This document shows positions 48,081 to 57,092 of a DNA stretch of 64,000 nt, piece after piece (within the stretch, counting starts at the first letter, position 1; each line of letters begins with the position of its first letter). Location: contig NZ_AKXQ01000026.1 in assembly GCF_000276805.1 (NCBI RefSeq), forward strand, positions 1 to 64,000, given 5' to 3'. A model generated the notes under the pieces. That model was not told the origin of the DNA, searched no databases, and was given only the letters and a program-made list of their open reading frames with translations. The stretch comes from Moritella dasanensis ArB 0140. GTDB lineage: Bacteria > Pseudomonadota > Gammaproteobacteria > Enterobacterales > Moritellaceae. The translations under genes and the position numbers were made by a program.

Positions 48081-48117
48081 AAAAAAGGCATATAGTTAGC
48101 GCTATATGCCTTTTTTT
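48081..48117 (+). terminator. Strong intrinsic terminator of the ligase operon
   Basis: AAAAAAGGCATATAG and CTATATGCCTTTTTTT form the stem, with seven T after it. Confidence 0.92.
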
Positions 48118-48183
48118 ATTCAATAACCCATCACGTGTTTATGACGAAATAAACGTTATTGAATATCAAATTGCTGCAACAAA

Positions 48184-48477
48184 TTAAGCCATTAAATGGC
48201 GTAAGTTCATTTCAAAAATCATTTTTTCAGCAGTACAATTAAATTGTAACGTCACCAAGTAAGCATTTTCACCCTGCGCAGTAAAATCAATCGTGACTTC
48301 TTCATCAAATTGCTCATTAACATACGCTTCAAGCTCACTGCGTTTTTCATCTGCAGCAAGTTGCGAGTCAAAGGAAATAGGGAAAGATAGCTCGGTATCG
48401 TCAGGCTGAATAATGCTACCAATTTCGGCAAATGCACCACAGCAATCTTTAATATCAGTGTTGTTATTATTCGACAT
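48184..48477 (-). CDS. YfcZ/YiiS family protein (DUF406)
   Basis: The ATG at 48477 has AGGTAG 9 bases upstream and gives 97 residues, close to E. coli YfcZ (94); an earlier in-frame start at 48525 lacks support. The sequence has KDCCGAFAEIGSIIQ near the start, with two adjacent cysteines, and ends FEMNLRHLMA, both typical of DUF406. Small, acidic and cytoplasmic; function unknown in the family. An intrinsic-terminator-like hairpin lies upstream, beyond ftnA. Confidence 0.85.
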   Translation of the reverse strand: MSNNNNTDIKDCCGAFAEIGSIIQPDDTELSFPISFDSQLAADEKRSELEAYVNEQFDEEVTIDFTAQGENAYLVTLQFNCTAEKMIFEMNLRHLMA

Positions 48478-48553
48478 AATTATTCTACCTATTAATTTAA
48501 ATTTACGTTCTACCTCAGCAACCATACCACTAAAGTATAGGTTCTAAAAACAA

Positions 48554-48590
48554 AAAACCGCGTATACCTGAGTATAAGCGGTTTTATATT
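48554..48590. terminator. Hairpin between ftnA and the YfcZ-family gene
   Basis: AAAACCGC (48554-48561) and GCGGTTTT (48578-48585), with inner TATAC/GTATA pairing, form a stem with A and T runs on both sides. It would end ftnA transcription on the minus strand. Confidence 0.8.
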
Positions 48591-48652
48591 AAAATAGTCG
48601 ACTTTTTTAGCGAATATGAATGCGTTAGCTAAAAGTACTAAATACTAAAAAA

Positions 48653-49180
48653 TTAAATAGTAATTGGCGTTGGTGCAGGCGCAGTACTCATTGCTTTTAA
48701 TTCTTGGTCCATAATAAAGAGACCATAACCGTTATCAACACCAACACGGCGGATTTGGCTAACGATACCATTAAATAATGCTTCTTCTTCTGTTTGCTCT
48801 TCCATTAATGTATTCAGGTGAGCAACAGATTGGAAATCTCTTAGTTCGTGCGCCAAACCAAGGATTTCAGAAATAGATTCAGTGATCATCACTTCATGAT
48901 CTAACGCTTGGTTAAATACATCAAGTAGATCGGTAAACTCAGACTCAGCAGCAGGAATCGCTTCCATTAATGGTTGAATGCCACGGTCGATCATGTAGCG
49001 GAATAATAACTGCGCATGTACTTGCTCTTCAGCTGCATGCTTATAAAAGAAATCACCCGCGCCAATAAAATCAGATGCGTAGCAAAAAGATGCCATGCTG
49101 CGATAAAGATGAGAAGCAGTAAATTCTTTTGTCATTTGTTGGTTAAGCGCTGTCGCCATAACCGTAGATAATTTTGGCAT
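48653..49180 (-). CDS. ftnA: Non-heme ferritin FtnA
   Basis: Ferritin stores iron after oxidising Fe(II). The ATG at 49180 has AGGA 9 bases upstream and gives 175 residues; an earlier start at 49213 is not needed. Ferroxidase ligands are visible at Glu19, Glu52 and His55 (HAAEEQVHAQLLF), with further Glu in the helices (LDHEVMITESI, MEEQTEEEALF). The C-terminal tail is Ala/Pro/Thr-rich (STAPAPTPITI), slightly longer than E. coli FtnA. It is divergent from adhE. Confidence 0.95.
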   Translation of the reverse strand: MPKLSTVMATALNQQMTKEFTASHLYRSMASFCYASDFIGAGDFFYKHAAEEQVHAQLLFRYMIDRGIQPLMEAIPAAESEFTDLLDVFNQALDHEVMITESISEILGLAHELRDFQSVAHLNTLMEEQTEEEALFNGIVSQIRRVGVDNGYGLFIMDQELKAMSTAPAPTPITI

Positions 49181-49522
49181 AGTATAAAATCCTTTAATAA
49201 ACAGTTCAGGCAATGCTACCGCAACGTGTCTTAAATTAACAATAACTTTGTCAAATTAAGCAATTTTTTCTAATATTAACCATACGACACCAATAAGTCC
49301 TACCAGAGACAATATTGAAATAAAATTACATAATACGTAAATATCTAATATTTATGACCCAGTTAACACTCTTATGAAAATATAATACGTTATTTTACTA
49401 CAATTGATCTAGATCACTTTTTAATCCTCAAAATTACCTATACTCCAAATCAAAGGTATTCATTAAGAGGTAACACTTTGTAAATACTTTTTAAGATTTC
49501 AAATTAGTTTTAAGGGAAATAT
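49181..49522. other. Divergent regulatory region between ftnA and adhE
   Basis: These 342 bases are AT-rich and contain no gene. The notable element is an FNR-like box at 49404-49417. AAGGGAAA precedes the adhE ATG at good spacing. I see no clear Fur box toward ftnA. Confidence 0.55.
49404..49417. promoter_or_regulatory. FNR-like box upstream of adhE
   Basis: TTGAT-CTAG-ATCAC differs from the FNR consensus TTGAT-N4-ATCAA at the last base only. It lies 105 bases before the adhE ATG. Anaerobic control of adhE fits the enzyme's fermentative role. Confidence 0.65.
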
Positions 49523-52174
49523 ATGACTGTTAAAAATGTTGAAACGCTAAATGCAATGGTTGCTAAAGTAAAAGCAGCACAACAAGAATTCGCTACATTT
49601 AATCAAGAACAAGTAGATAAGATTTTCCGTGCAGCAGCACTTGCCGCTTCTACATCACGTATCCCGTTAGCGCAAATGGCTGTTGAAGAATCAGGCATGG
49701 GTGTATTAGAAGATAAAGTAACTAAAAACCATTTCGCATCAGAGTACATCTACAACAAATATAAAGATGATCTTACTTGCGGTATTGTCGCTGAAGACAA
49801 TGTATTCGGTACTATTACCATCGCAGAACCAGTTGGTATTATTTGTGGTATCGTGCCAACAACGAACCCAACATCTACCGCTATTTTTAAATCATTAATT
49901 TCCCTAAAAACTCGTAATGCGATTATCTTCTCGCCACATCCACGTGCAAAAAATGCAACTAATACAGCCGCTAAAATTGTATTAGACGCAGCCGTTGCAG
50001 CAGGTGCACCAGCGAATATTATTGGTTGGATTGACGAACCGTCAGTTGAACTATCAAATGCATTAATGCATCACAATGATATCAACCTTATCCTTGCAAC
50101 TGGCGGTCCAGGCATGGTTAAAGCAGCTTACTCATCAGGTAAACCTGCGATTGGTGTTGGTGCGGGTAATACACCGATTGTTATTGATGAAACAGCAGAT
50201 ATTAAACGTGCTGTATCTTCAATCTTAATGTCAAAAACATTCGATAACGGCGTTGTATGTGCTTCCGAGCAAGCGGTTATTGTGGTTGACGAAGTATATG
50301 ACGCAGTAAAAGCCCGTTTCATCACACATGGCGGCTATATCTTATCGAAGAAAGATGCAGATAAAGTACGTGAAATCGTGCTAATCAACGGCAACATGAA
50401 CCCGGCAATCGTTGGTCAATCTGCAATTAAGATTGCTGAAATGGCAGGCATTAAAGTGCCACCTTTCACTAAAGTACTTATTGGTGAAGGTCCTGAAGTA
50501 CACGTTGATGATGCATTCGCTCACGAAAAACTATCTCCAACGTTAGGTATGTTCCGTGCTCGTGATTACAATCACGCCGTAGAACAAGCAATCACGATGG
50601 TTGAAATTGGTGGTATCGGTCATACATCAGGTATCTACACAGACCAAGATGCAAATGAAGACCGTATTAAAGACTTCGGCGATAGAATGAAAACCGCTCG
50701 TATCTTGATTAACCAACCAAGTTCACAAGGTGGTATCGGTGACTTATACAACTTCGGTCTAGCACCATCACTAACGCTAGGTTGTGGTTCATGGAGTGGT
50801 AACTCTATCTCTGAAAACGTAGGTCCTAAGCACCTTATGAATAAAAAGACTGTGGCAAAGCGAGCTGAAAATATGTTATGGCATAAACTTCCAGAATCAA
50901 TCTATTTCCGCCGTGGTTCATTACCAATTGCAATGGATGACCTTGTTGGTAAAAAACGTGCTTGTATCGTAACCGATAAATTCCTATTCAATAACGGCTA
51001 TGTTGATGATTTAGTTGCAATTTTAAAAGAAAAAGGCATTGATACTGAAGTATTTTACGATGTAGAAGCAGATCCAACACTCGCAGTCGTTAAAAAAGGT
51101 GTTGCTGTGATGAACAGCTTCCAACCTGATGTTATCATTGCATTTGGTGGTGGTTCACCAATGGATGCAGCGAAGATCATGTGGGTAATGTACGAACATC
51201 CAGAAGCGCACTTCGAAGATCTTGCAATGCGCTTTATGGATATTCGTAAACGTATCTACAAGTTCCCTAAAATGGGTATCAAAGCAAAATTAGTGGCGAT
51301 TACAACAACGTCTGGTACCGGTTCTGAAGTAACACCGTTCGCCGTAGTAACAGATGAAGTAACGGGTCAAAAATACCCTATTGCTGATTACGAACTAACA
51401 CCGAACATGGCTGTTATTGACGCAAACTTAGTAATGAACATGCCAAAATCATTAACGGCCTTTGGTGGTTACGATGCAGTGACTCACGCACTTGAAGCTT
51501 ATGTTTCAATTCTAGCGAACGAGTACTCTGATGGCCAAGCACTACAAGCAATGAAATTATTGAAAGAATACTTACCAAGTTCTTACAAAAATGGTGCTAA
51601 AGACCCAATCGCACGTGAAAAAGTACACAACGGCGCAACAATTGCGGGTATCGCCTTTGCTAATGCTTTCTTAGGTGTTTGTCACTCAATGGCACACAAA
51701 ATTGGCGCTGAATTCCATATTCCACACGGTTTAGCAAATGCATTACTTATCACTAACGTTATTCGTTATAACGCCACTGATATGCCAACGAAACAAGCAG
51801 CATTCTCACAATACGACCGTCCGAAAGCACGTGCTCGTTACGCTGAAGTTGCAGAGCACTTAGGTTTCCGTGAAGGTAAAACAGCAGACAAAGTGAATGC
51901 ATTACTAAACTGGTTAGACGAGCTTAAGACTGATTTAGATATTCCTAAGTCAATCCAAGCGGCTGGTGTAAACGAAGCAGATTTCCTTGCTAAAGTAGAC
52001 CAACTAGCAATCGAAGCATTCGATGATCAATGTACTGGTGCTAACCCACGTTACCCATTAATCAGTGAGCTAAAAGCATTATTACTTGCTTCTTACTACG
52101 GTCACGACTATCAAGAAAGCTATGAGTTAGAAAAAAAAGCGGCTAAAAAAGAAACCGTAAAAAAACAGTCGTAA
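49523..52174 (+). CDS. adhE: Bifunctional acetaldehyde-CoA/alcohol dehydrogenase AdhE
   Basis: AdhE reduces acetyl-CoA to acetaldehyde and then ethanol during fermentation, regenerating NAD+. The 883-residue product has an N-terminal aldehyde dehydrogenase domain (about 1-440) with the catalytic Cys in FDNGVVCASEQ. The C-terminal iron-dependent alcohol dehydrogenase (about 450-870) has IIAFGGGSPMDAAKIMW for NAD and the iron ligands in GYDAVTHALEAY and GVCHSMAHKIGAEFHIPHG. Length matches E. coli AdhE (891). A terminator follows. Regulation by FNR is likely. Confidence 0.98.
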   Translation: MTVKNVETLNAMVAKVKAAQQEFATFNQEQVDKIFRAAALAASTSRIPLAQMAVEESGMGVLEDKVTKNHFASEYIYNKYKDDLTCGIVAEDNVFGTITIAEPVGIICGIVPTTNPTSTAIFKSLISLKTRNAIIFSPHPRAKNATNTAAKIVLDAAVAAGAPANIIGWIDEPSVELSNALMHHNDINLILATGGPGMVKAAYSSGKPAIGVGAGNTPIVIDETADIKRAVSSILMSKTFDNGVVCASEQAVIVVDEVYDAVKARFITHGGYILSKKDADKVREIVLINGNMNPAIVGQSAIKIAEMAGIKVPPFTKVLIGEGPEVHVDDAFAHEKLSPTLGMFRARDYNHAVEQAITMVEIGGIGHTSGIYTDQDANEDRIKDFGDRMKTARILINQPSSQGGIGDLYNFGLAPSLTLGCGSWSGNSISENVGPKHLMNKKTVAKRAENMLWHKLPESIYFRRGSLPIAMDDLVGKKRACIVTDKFLFNNGYVDDLVAILKEKGIDTEVFYDVEADPTLAVVKKGVAVMNSFQPDVIIAFGGGSPMDAAKIMWVMYEHPEAHFEDLAMRFMDIRKRIYKFPKMGIKAKLVAITTTSGTGSEVTPFAVVTDEVTGQKYPIADYELTPNMAVIDANLVMNMPKSLTAFGGYDAVTHALEAYVSILANEYSDGQALQAMKLLKEYLPSSYKNGAKDPIAREKVHNGATIAGIAFANAFLGVCHSMAHKIGAEFHIPHGLANALLITNVIRYNATDMPTKQAAFSQYDRPKARARYAEVAEHLGFREGKTADKVNALLNWLDELKTDLDIPKSIQAAGVNEADFLAKVDQLAIEAFDDQCTGANPRYPLISELKALLLASYYGHDYQESYELEKKAAKKETVKKQS

Positions 52175-52506
52175 AGTAATACACTAATAGTTATCACCAA
52201 CAGCGTGATAACTATTACCTACAAAGGTGTGGTTTTTAAGGTTTTATTAAACAACCTTATACTCCACACCTTTTTATTATGTATACAGTAATAACATTAT
52301 ATTTATTTATGCCAACCTAAAATCTCATTATTAATAATAAAATCCGCGAAAAGATAACTAGCCCACACCTCACATATTTAACTTTGATAAGACTAAAGTT
52401 ATCCCCTATAATTATTTTAACTGCATTTTCAATATGCTACTCAATAAACACGTCACGATATTTAACTCTATTTATATAAACGGATTTAGATAAGCAAAGG
52501 TAAGTA
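52175..52506. other. Intergenic region after adhE
   Basis: The first 100 bases hold two hairpins: AGTTATCAC/GTGATAACT (about 52187-52212) and the adhE terminator. The remaining 230 bases are AT-rich and must contain the promoter of the HD-GYP-like gene. No further structure is clear. Confidence 0.5.
52223..52275 (+). terminator. Intrinsic terminator of adhE
   Basis: AAAGGTGTGG (52223-52232) pairs with CCACACCTTT (52264-52273). An inner AAGGTT/AACCTT stem lies within, and the T-run continues to 52275. Confidence 0.8.
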
Positions 52507-53778
52507 ATGGTAAATGTCTCATTAGCGATTAAAGACCTACAAGTAGGTCATTACATTAATCTTCCAATCGGTTGGACATCCCACCCTTTTATCCTCAATT
52601 CATTTTTAATTAAAGATGCCAAACAGTTACGAATATTACAGCATCTCAGTTTAGAGACAGTTTCGGTCGACCTATCTCGAAGTAAAATAGCGCAGACACC
52701 AACATCAGCAGCCGCTCCTGCATCATTACAGCCAACACAAAATGTCCAAGCCTCGGCAGAGGCATTAGCACAACAAGCTGTATTCCAAAAAAGAGAAGAG
52801 CAGCACACACAATTATCACAGCAGCAAGCCTGGTGGAAACAAATTCGCCATACTCGTTCAAAGTACCAAGAGAAGATCGTAATTCTCAAAAATATTTACA
52901 GCAAACTTAGTTTGCAACCTGAAAAGGCAATGGAACTATTAGAATTACTCTCGGGTGAGTTAACTATCGCCTCAGAGCAACAACATGATTTTAGTTTCGT
53001 GTTATGCAATGAGGAGATATCAAGTGATACCCTTTATCAAAATGCGATGAATGTGGCAGTACTCAGTACACGCTTGGCACAGCAGTTAGCTTTTAGCAGA
53101 CAAGATATCGCGATCATTACTCAGACAGCCTTACTCAGTCAGTTTGGTATGCTATGGGTTCCCGCTTCAATTCGTAATAAAAAGTCTGAACTAACAAAAC
53201 CTGAAGTCAATTACCTCAAACAACATCCAGCCTATGCAGCGCAAAGATTACAAGGTATAGATTCACTGCCTGATATCGTTGTTCATAGTATTTTACAAGT
53301 CAATGAAAAGTTTGATGGTAGCGGTTACCCGCGCGGTTTCAAACAAGATAAAATTTCCAAGTACGCACAATTAATTGCTATCACCACCCGTTATAACGAA
53401 ATGTGTAACGCCAATTTACCGCAACACCGTTATTCGCCACACCTTGCTATTGGTCTTTTGTTTAAAGTCGCCAATAAGCATTACAACAAAGCCTATCTTG
53501 AACAGTTTATTAAAATGATCGGTATATACCCGGTAGGTACCATTGTGAGTTATGATAACAATCAAGCCCTTGTACAAATGAGTATTATAGATAGTCTGCG
53601 ACACCCACTCATTGTCGATTTTAATGAGCTTGAACCGATAAAAAAACAACCACTTTTACGCGATTGTGGTGATGATGACATTGCGATAACTAAAGCAATG
53701 AGCAGTGACAATATTGACCCTGCACACTCCACTAAATTTAATTTAGCCCAGCGCTGTAACTTATACTTCCCCAGCTAG
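52507..53778 (+). CDS. Degenerate HD-GYP domain protein with N-terminal DUF3391
   Basis: The 423-residue product has an N-terminal DUF3391 region (about 1-60, starting VSLAIKDLQVGHYINLP), a Gln/Ala-rich linker (60-110), and an HD-GYP domain (about 170-360). The fold markers are clear: HPAYAAQRL (His240), DGSGYPRG (270-277) and the terminal VGTIVSYDNNQALV. The metal ligands are mostly gone: the HD motif reads LLSQFGML (expected LLHDIGKI), the HH pair reads QV (264-265), and the late Asp is Thr. It is therefore unlikely to cut c-di-GMP and may be a binding protein. Alone on its transcript. Confidence 0.85.
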   Translation: MVNVSLAIKDLQVGHYINLPIGWTSHPFILNSFLIKDAKQLRILQHLSLETVSVDLSRSKIAQTPTSAAAPASLQPTQNVQASAEALAQQAVFQKREEQHTQLSQQQAWWKQIRHTRSKYQEKIVILKNIYSKLSLQPEKAMELLELLSGELTIASEQQHDFSFVLCNEEISSDTLYQNAMNVAVLSTRLAQQLAFSRQDIAIITQTALLSQFGMLWVPASIRNKKSELTKPEVNYLKQHPAYAAQRLQGIDSLPDIVVHSILQVNEKFDGSGYPRGFKQDKISKYAQLIAITTRYNEMCNANLPQHRYSPHLAIGLLFKVANKHYNKAYLEQFIKMIGIYPVGTIVSYDNNQALVQMSIIDSLRHPLIVDFNELEPIKKQPLLRDCGDDDIAITKAMSSDNIDPAHSTKFNLAQRCNLYFPS

Positions 53779-53794
53779 CACTAGGCACAGTCAG

Positions 53795-53830
53795 ATATCA
53801 TAGATAACAGCTACTGTTAATCTATGATAT
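53795..53830 (+). terminator. Hairpin after the HD-GYP-like gene
   Basis: ATATCATAGAT-AACAG and CTGTT-A-ATCTATGATAT form a 16-bp stem with one bulged A and loop CTA. TGTTAC follows, so termination is possible but the T-run is poor. Confidence 0.5.
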
Positions 53831-53869
53831 TGTTACACCCTTATCTTTCATAAATGAACCACATACACT

Positions 53870-54640
53870 ATGTCAAAACGCAATACTCAACAACGTCGTC
53901 ATACCATCATTCAATTACTTGAAGAGCAAGGTAAACTCAGCGTTGATGAACTAGCCCAACGTTTTGAAACATCCGAAGTCACCATCCGTAAAGATCTCAC
54001 CGCGTTAGAGCAAAACGGTTTATTATTACGTCGTTATGGTGGCGCAGTACCTATCCCAAAAGAACTATTGCCTGAAGTTGAAACTGATAAAGTATCTCAG
54101 TGCAAAATTGAAATCGCAATTGCGGCCGCATTACGCATTCGCGATCACAACCGGATAATTATCGACAGTGGGACAACGACGGCCAGTTTGATTGAACAGC
54201 TCGCGAATAAGAAAGGTTTGATCACCATGACCAACTCACTCCAAGTTGCCACTGCGCTTAATGGTTTAGAGAATGAGCCTACTCTGTTAATGACTGGCGG
54301 TACTTGGGATCCACACTCTGAATCATTCCAAGGTCAGATTGCCGAGCAAGTACTGCGTTCATACGATTTCGATCAATTATTTATCGGCGCAGACGGGATT
54401 GATTTAGAACGTGGTAGCACAACCTTTAATGAATTAATTGGACTAAGCCGGGTCATGGCCGAAGTATCAAGAGAAGTCGTAGTCATGGTTGAGTCAGATA
54501 AGATCAGCCGTAAGATGCCTAACCTAGAATTGGCTTGGGAGAATATCCACACTTTAATTACCGATGCTGATATTACCGATGTACAACGCAGTGCTATCGA
54601 AGCCCAAAATATCGAAGTCATCGTCGCACTAAGAACCTAA
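53870..54640 (+). CDS. DeoR-family transcriptional regulator, SrlR/AgaR-like
   Basis: The 256-residue product has an N-terminal winged helix (QRRHTIIQLLEEQGKLSVDE, then TSEVTIRKDLTALEQNG) and a C-terminal DeoR sensor domain with IDSGTTTASL and FIGADGIDLERGSTTFNE. The sequence resembles the sorbitol regulator SrlR more than GlpR, which suggests a phosphorylated sugar effector. No sugar genes lie next to it: flanking genes are c-di-GMP proteins. It is in the same direction as both neighbours, with long gaps, so it is probably monocistronic. Confidence 0.88.
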   Translation: MSKRNTQQRRHTIIQLLEEQGKLSVDELAQRFETSEVTIRKDLTALEQNGLLLRRYGGAVPIPKELLPEVETDKVSQCKIEIAIAAALRIRDHNRIIIDSGTTTASLIEQLANKKGLITMTNSLQVATALNGLENEPTLLMTGGTWDPHSESFQGQIAEQVLRSYDFDQLFIGADGIDLERGSTTFNELIGLSRVMAEVSREVVVMVESDKISRKMPNLELAWENIHTLITDADITDVQRSAIEAQNIEVIVALRT

Positions 54641-54691
54641 AACACCGATAAAATAGTTTTATTCTGCATACCCACTAATATACCTCACTTT

Positions 54692-54723
54692 AGATAACCA
54701 TCACTTATTATAGGTGGTTATCT
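54692..54723. terminator. Weak hairpin after the DeoR-family gene
   Basis: AGATAACCA and TGGTTATCT pair across a 14-base loop, followed by TTAGAG. Low T content makes termination uncertain. Confidence 0.35.
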
Positions 54724-54919
54724 TTAGAGCATGACTTTAAGTATATTTATTGAAAAAGCCGCTTCCTTTATTAAAAATCAGGTTATCCCCATTTATGAGT
54801 AAATAGATAAACGATAGTATTGAATTAACCACTAATGTGGAGCACTGTATACAGCTAAAATAAAATCACCCGATTTTATTTCATTTATTTAGATTTAGCG
54901 TTACAAGGCATGAGCAAAC

Positions 54920-56962
54920 ATGAGTAATCACAGAATTTCTCTCTTCAAACATATGAAACTCAGCACGATGGGTTTATTTTTCACCTGTGGTTTTGCCCTC
55001 TCCGCGCTGGTCTTTATTGCTTCAAGTATTATCATCAACAGTAATGTCACGCTCGCATCCTCGGTATGGACTGAATACAAAGCCAACAAATCTGAAAAAA
55101 TAAGAATCGACAGTGCCTTACGGTCGTCGCTTGGTTATGGCGGTGCTATTCATGAGTTTAAAAACTATTTATTACGCCCAGAACCGTGGCGAATTGAACG
55201 TGTACAGGCAAAGTTAGGTGCCGTTAATGCCGCGATCACCCAATTTAATACGCTGGGACCAAGCAATGCACAAGCGATCGCCTTAAATGATATTAAAAAT
55301 ATGGTGGATGCTTATAGCACCGCATTGATACAAGCAGAACTACTTTTTAGTCAAGGGTTACAGCCGAGTGATGTCGATAAACAAGTGATCATCGATGATT
55401 CGCTCGCCATGCGTGGCTTACAGATCTTAAATCAAGAATTACAACGTGAATTACACATCAATAGCGCAAATGATGACAGCCCTAATATCACCAAAGCCGA
55501 CCTCGCCGTAAAGTTACGTTCAGCCCTGGGTTATGGCGGTTTTATTCATAATTTTAAAAATGCGGTATTACGTGGGGATGAAAAGTACCTTACTGAAGCG
55601 GTTAGTTGCTTAGTCAAGGCAGACGAGTTGATTACCTTGTATCGTAATAAAGGCCTGACGAGTGCCGAGTTCATCTCGCTTGAAGATATAACCAGAACAT
55701 TAAATAACTACAAACAAGAAATAGACACTATTCGCCAATTGTTCAGTCAAAATGCAAGCCCACAATTCATAGATCAACAAGTAAAAATTAACGATACCTC
55801 AGCATTACGAGGCCTTGCCGTATTAGACCGAGAGATCGTAATTCAAATAGAACAAAGTGCTGATAATGTCAGTGCAACGCTAGACTTCGTCACTCAACTG
55901 ATTAGCTGGTTATCTTGGTTTACCGTTATCTTTACTACTGTTTTCATTATTGCAGCCATTCTGCTGATGCGTAACCGTTTAATGAACCCGATTAAAGAGC
56001 TCATTAACGCCATGAAAACCTTGGCGGAAGGTAACTTTAACATCAAGATCGTTGCTACCGACCGAGATAACGAAATTGGTGAAATGGCGCGTGCATTAGA
56101 AATATTCAGTGCCAATGCCTTGAAACATCGAGATTCAGAAGCACAAGTACAGGCGGTCATCAATACTGCAGTACATGCGATTGTAACAACCAATGATCGT
56201 GGTGTTATTATGGCATTTAACCCAGCAGCATTGGCTATTTTTGATTATGAATTGGATGATATTCTTGGTCGAAATATCAAACTGTTAATGCCACAAGCAA
56301 GTAAAGCATTTACCGACAGTGTGCAAGGTAAAGTATACGAAGAAGACGCTCTACGTGCTAACGGCGTACACTTCCCGATTGAATTATCTGTTAACGAAAT
56401 GACCGTAGGCAATAAACGCATGTACACCACGGTTATTCATGATATTACCACACGTAAAGCGGCTGAAGCAGAGATCCGTAAGCTGGCGATGACAGATCCA
56501 TTAACCGGTGTCGCTAACCGAAATCAGTTTGAATTACGCATTGAAGAAGCGATTCAAGTAGCAGAAAGCGAAAATAAATCTGTTGGCCTACTGCTATTAG
56601 ATTTAAACAAATTCAAGCCAGTAAATGATACCTATGGTCACCATGTCGGCGATCAATTATTAAAAGATGTTTCCGCGCGCATGGTCGAAGCAAGTCGTCA
56701 AACCGATACGGTTGCACGCTTAGGCGGTGACGAATTTGCCATCATCTTTAATCATCTTGACACGCCAGAATGTATTAAAGTACCTTTCGACCGCTTGGTC
56801 AGTGAATTATCTCGCCCTTATGTGGTGGGCGATATGGTATTAGACGTGACCGCGAGCATGGGGGTGAGTATGTATCCACAAGATGATACCAATATTGATG
56901 AGTTATTACGTAAAGCCGATCTGGCGATGTATAAAAATAAGAATATCGATTTAGTATCCTAA
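54920..56962 (+). CDS. Membrane diguanylate cyclase with duplicated sensor motif, HAMP and PAS
   Basis: The 680-residue product has membrane helices at about 17-38 and 330-350. The periplasmic part is a tandem duplication: LGYGGAIHEFKNYLLR (about 73-88) recurs as LGYGGFIHNFKNAVLR (about 204-219), each followed by a helical bundle ending in a DDS.AMRGL or NDTSALRGL segment. HAMP (about 350-402), PAS (about 410-520) and GGDEF (about 530-675) follow. The active site is ARLGGDEF and the I-site RQTD is intact, so c-di-GMP synthesis with feedback is expected. There is no EAL domain. The ligand is unknown. Confidence 0.9.
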   Translation: MSNHRISLFKHMKLSTMGLFFTCGFALSALVFIASSIIINSNVTLASSVWTEYKANKSEKIRIDSALRSSLGYGGAIHEFKNYLLRPEPWRIERVQAKLGAVNAAITQFNTLGPSNAQAIALNDIKNMVDAYSTALIQAELLFSQGLQPSDVDKQVIIDDSLAMRGLQILNQELQRELHINSANDDSPNITKADLAVKLRSALGYGGFIHNFKNAVLRGDEKYLTEAVSCLVKADELITLYRNKGLTSAEFISLEDITRTLNNYKQEIDTIRQLFSQNASPQFIDQQVKINDTSALRGLAVLDREIVIQIEQSADNVSATLDFVTQLISWLSWFTVIFTTVFIIAAILLMRNRLMNPIKELINAMKTLAEGNFNIKIVATDRDNEIGEMARALEIFSANALKHRDSEAQVQAVINTAVHAIVTTNDRGVIMAFNPAALAIFDYELDDILGRNIKLLMPQASKAFTDSVQGKVYEEDALRANGVHFPIELSVNEMTVGNKRMYTTVIHDITTRKAAEAEIRKLAMTDPLTGVANRNQFELRIEEAIQVAESENKSVGLLLLDLNKFKPVNDTYGHHVGDQLLKDVSARMVEASRQTDTVARLGGDEFAIIFNHLDTPECIKVPFDRLVSELSRPYVVGDMVLDVTASMGVSMYPQDDTNIDELLRKADLAMYKNKNIDLVS

Positions 56963-57025
56963 TCACGATTAACCATCAAAATACTATTCATTATCTAAAA
57001 TTAAAAATCTAAAGATACAAAGCAA

Positions 57026-57058
57026 AAAATCCCGCTTACTGCAAATAAGCGGGATTTT
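57026..57058. terminator. Bidirectional terminator before the porin gene end
   Basis: AAAATCCCGCTTA and TAAGCGGGATTTT form a perfect 13-bp stem with a 7-base loop between convergent genes. Confidence 0.88.
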
Positions 57059-57092
57059 ACATAAAGGACTTATTCTTTTTATTCGTTACGAC

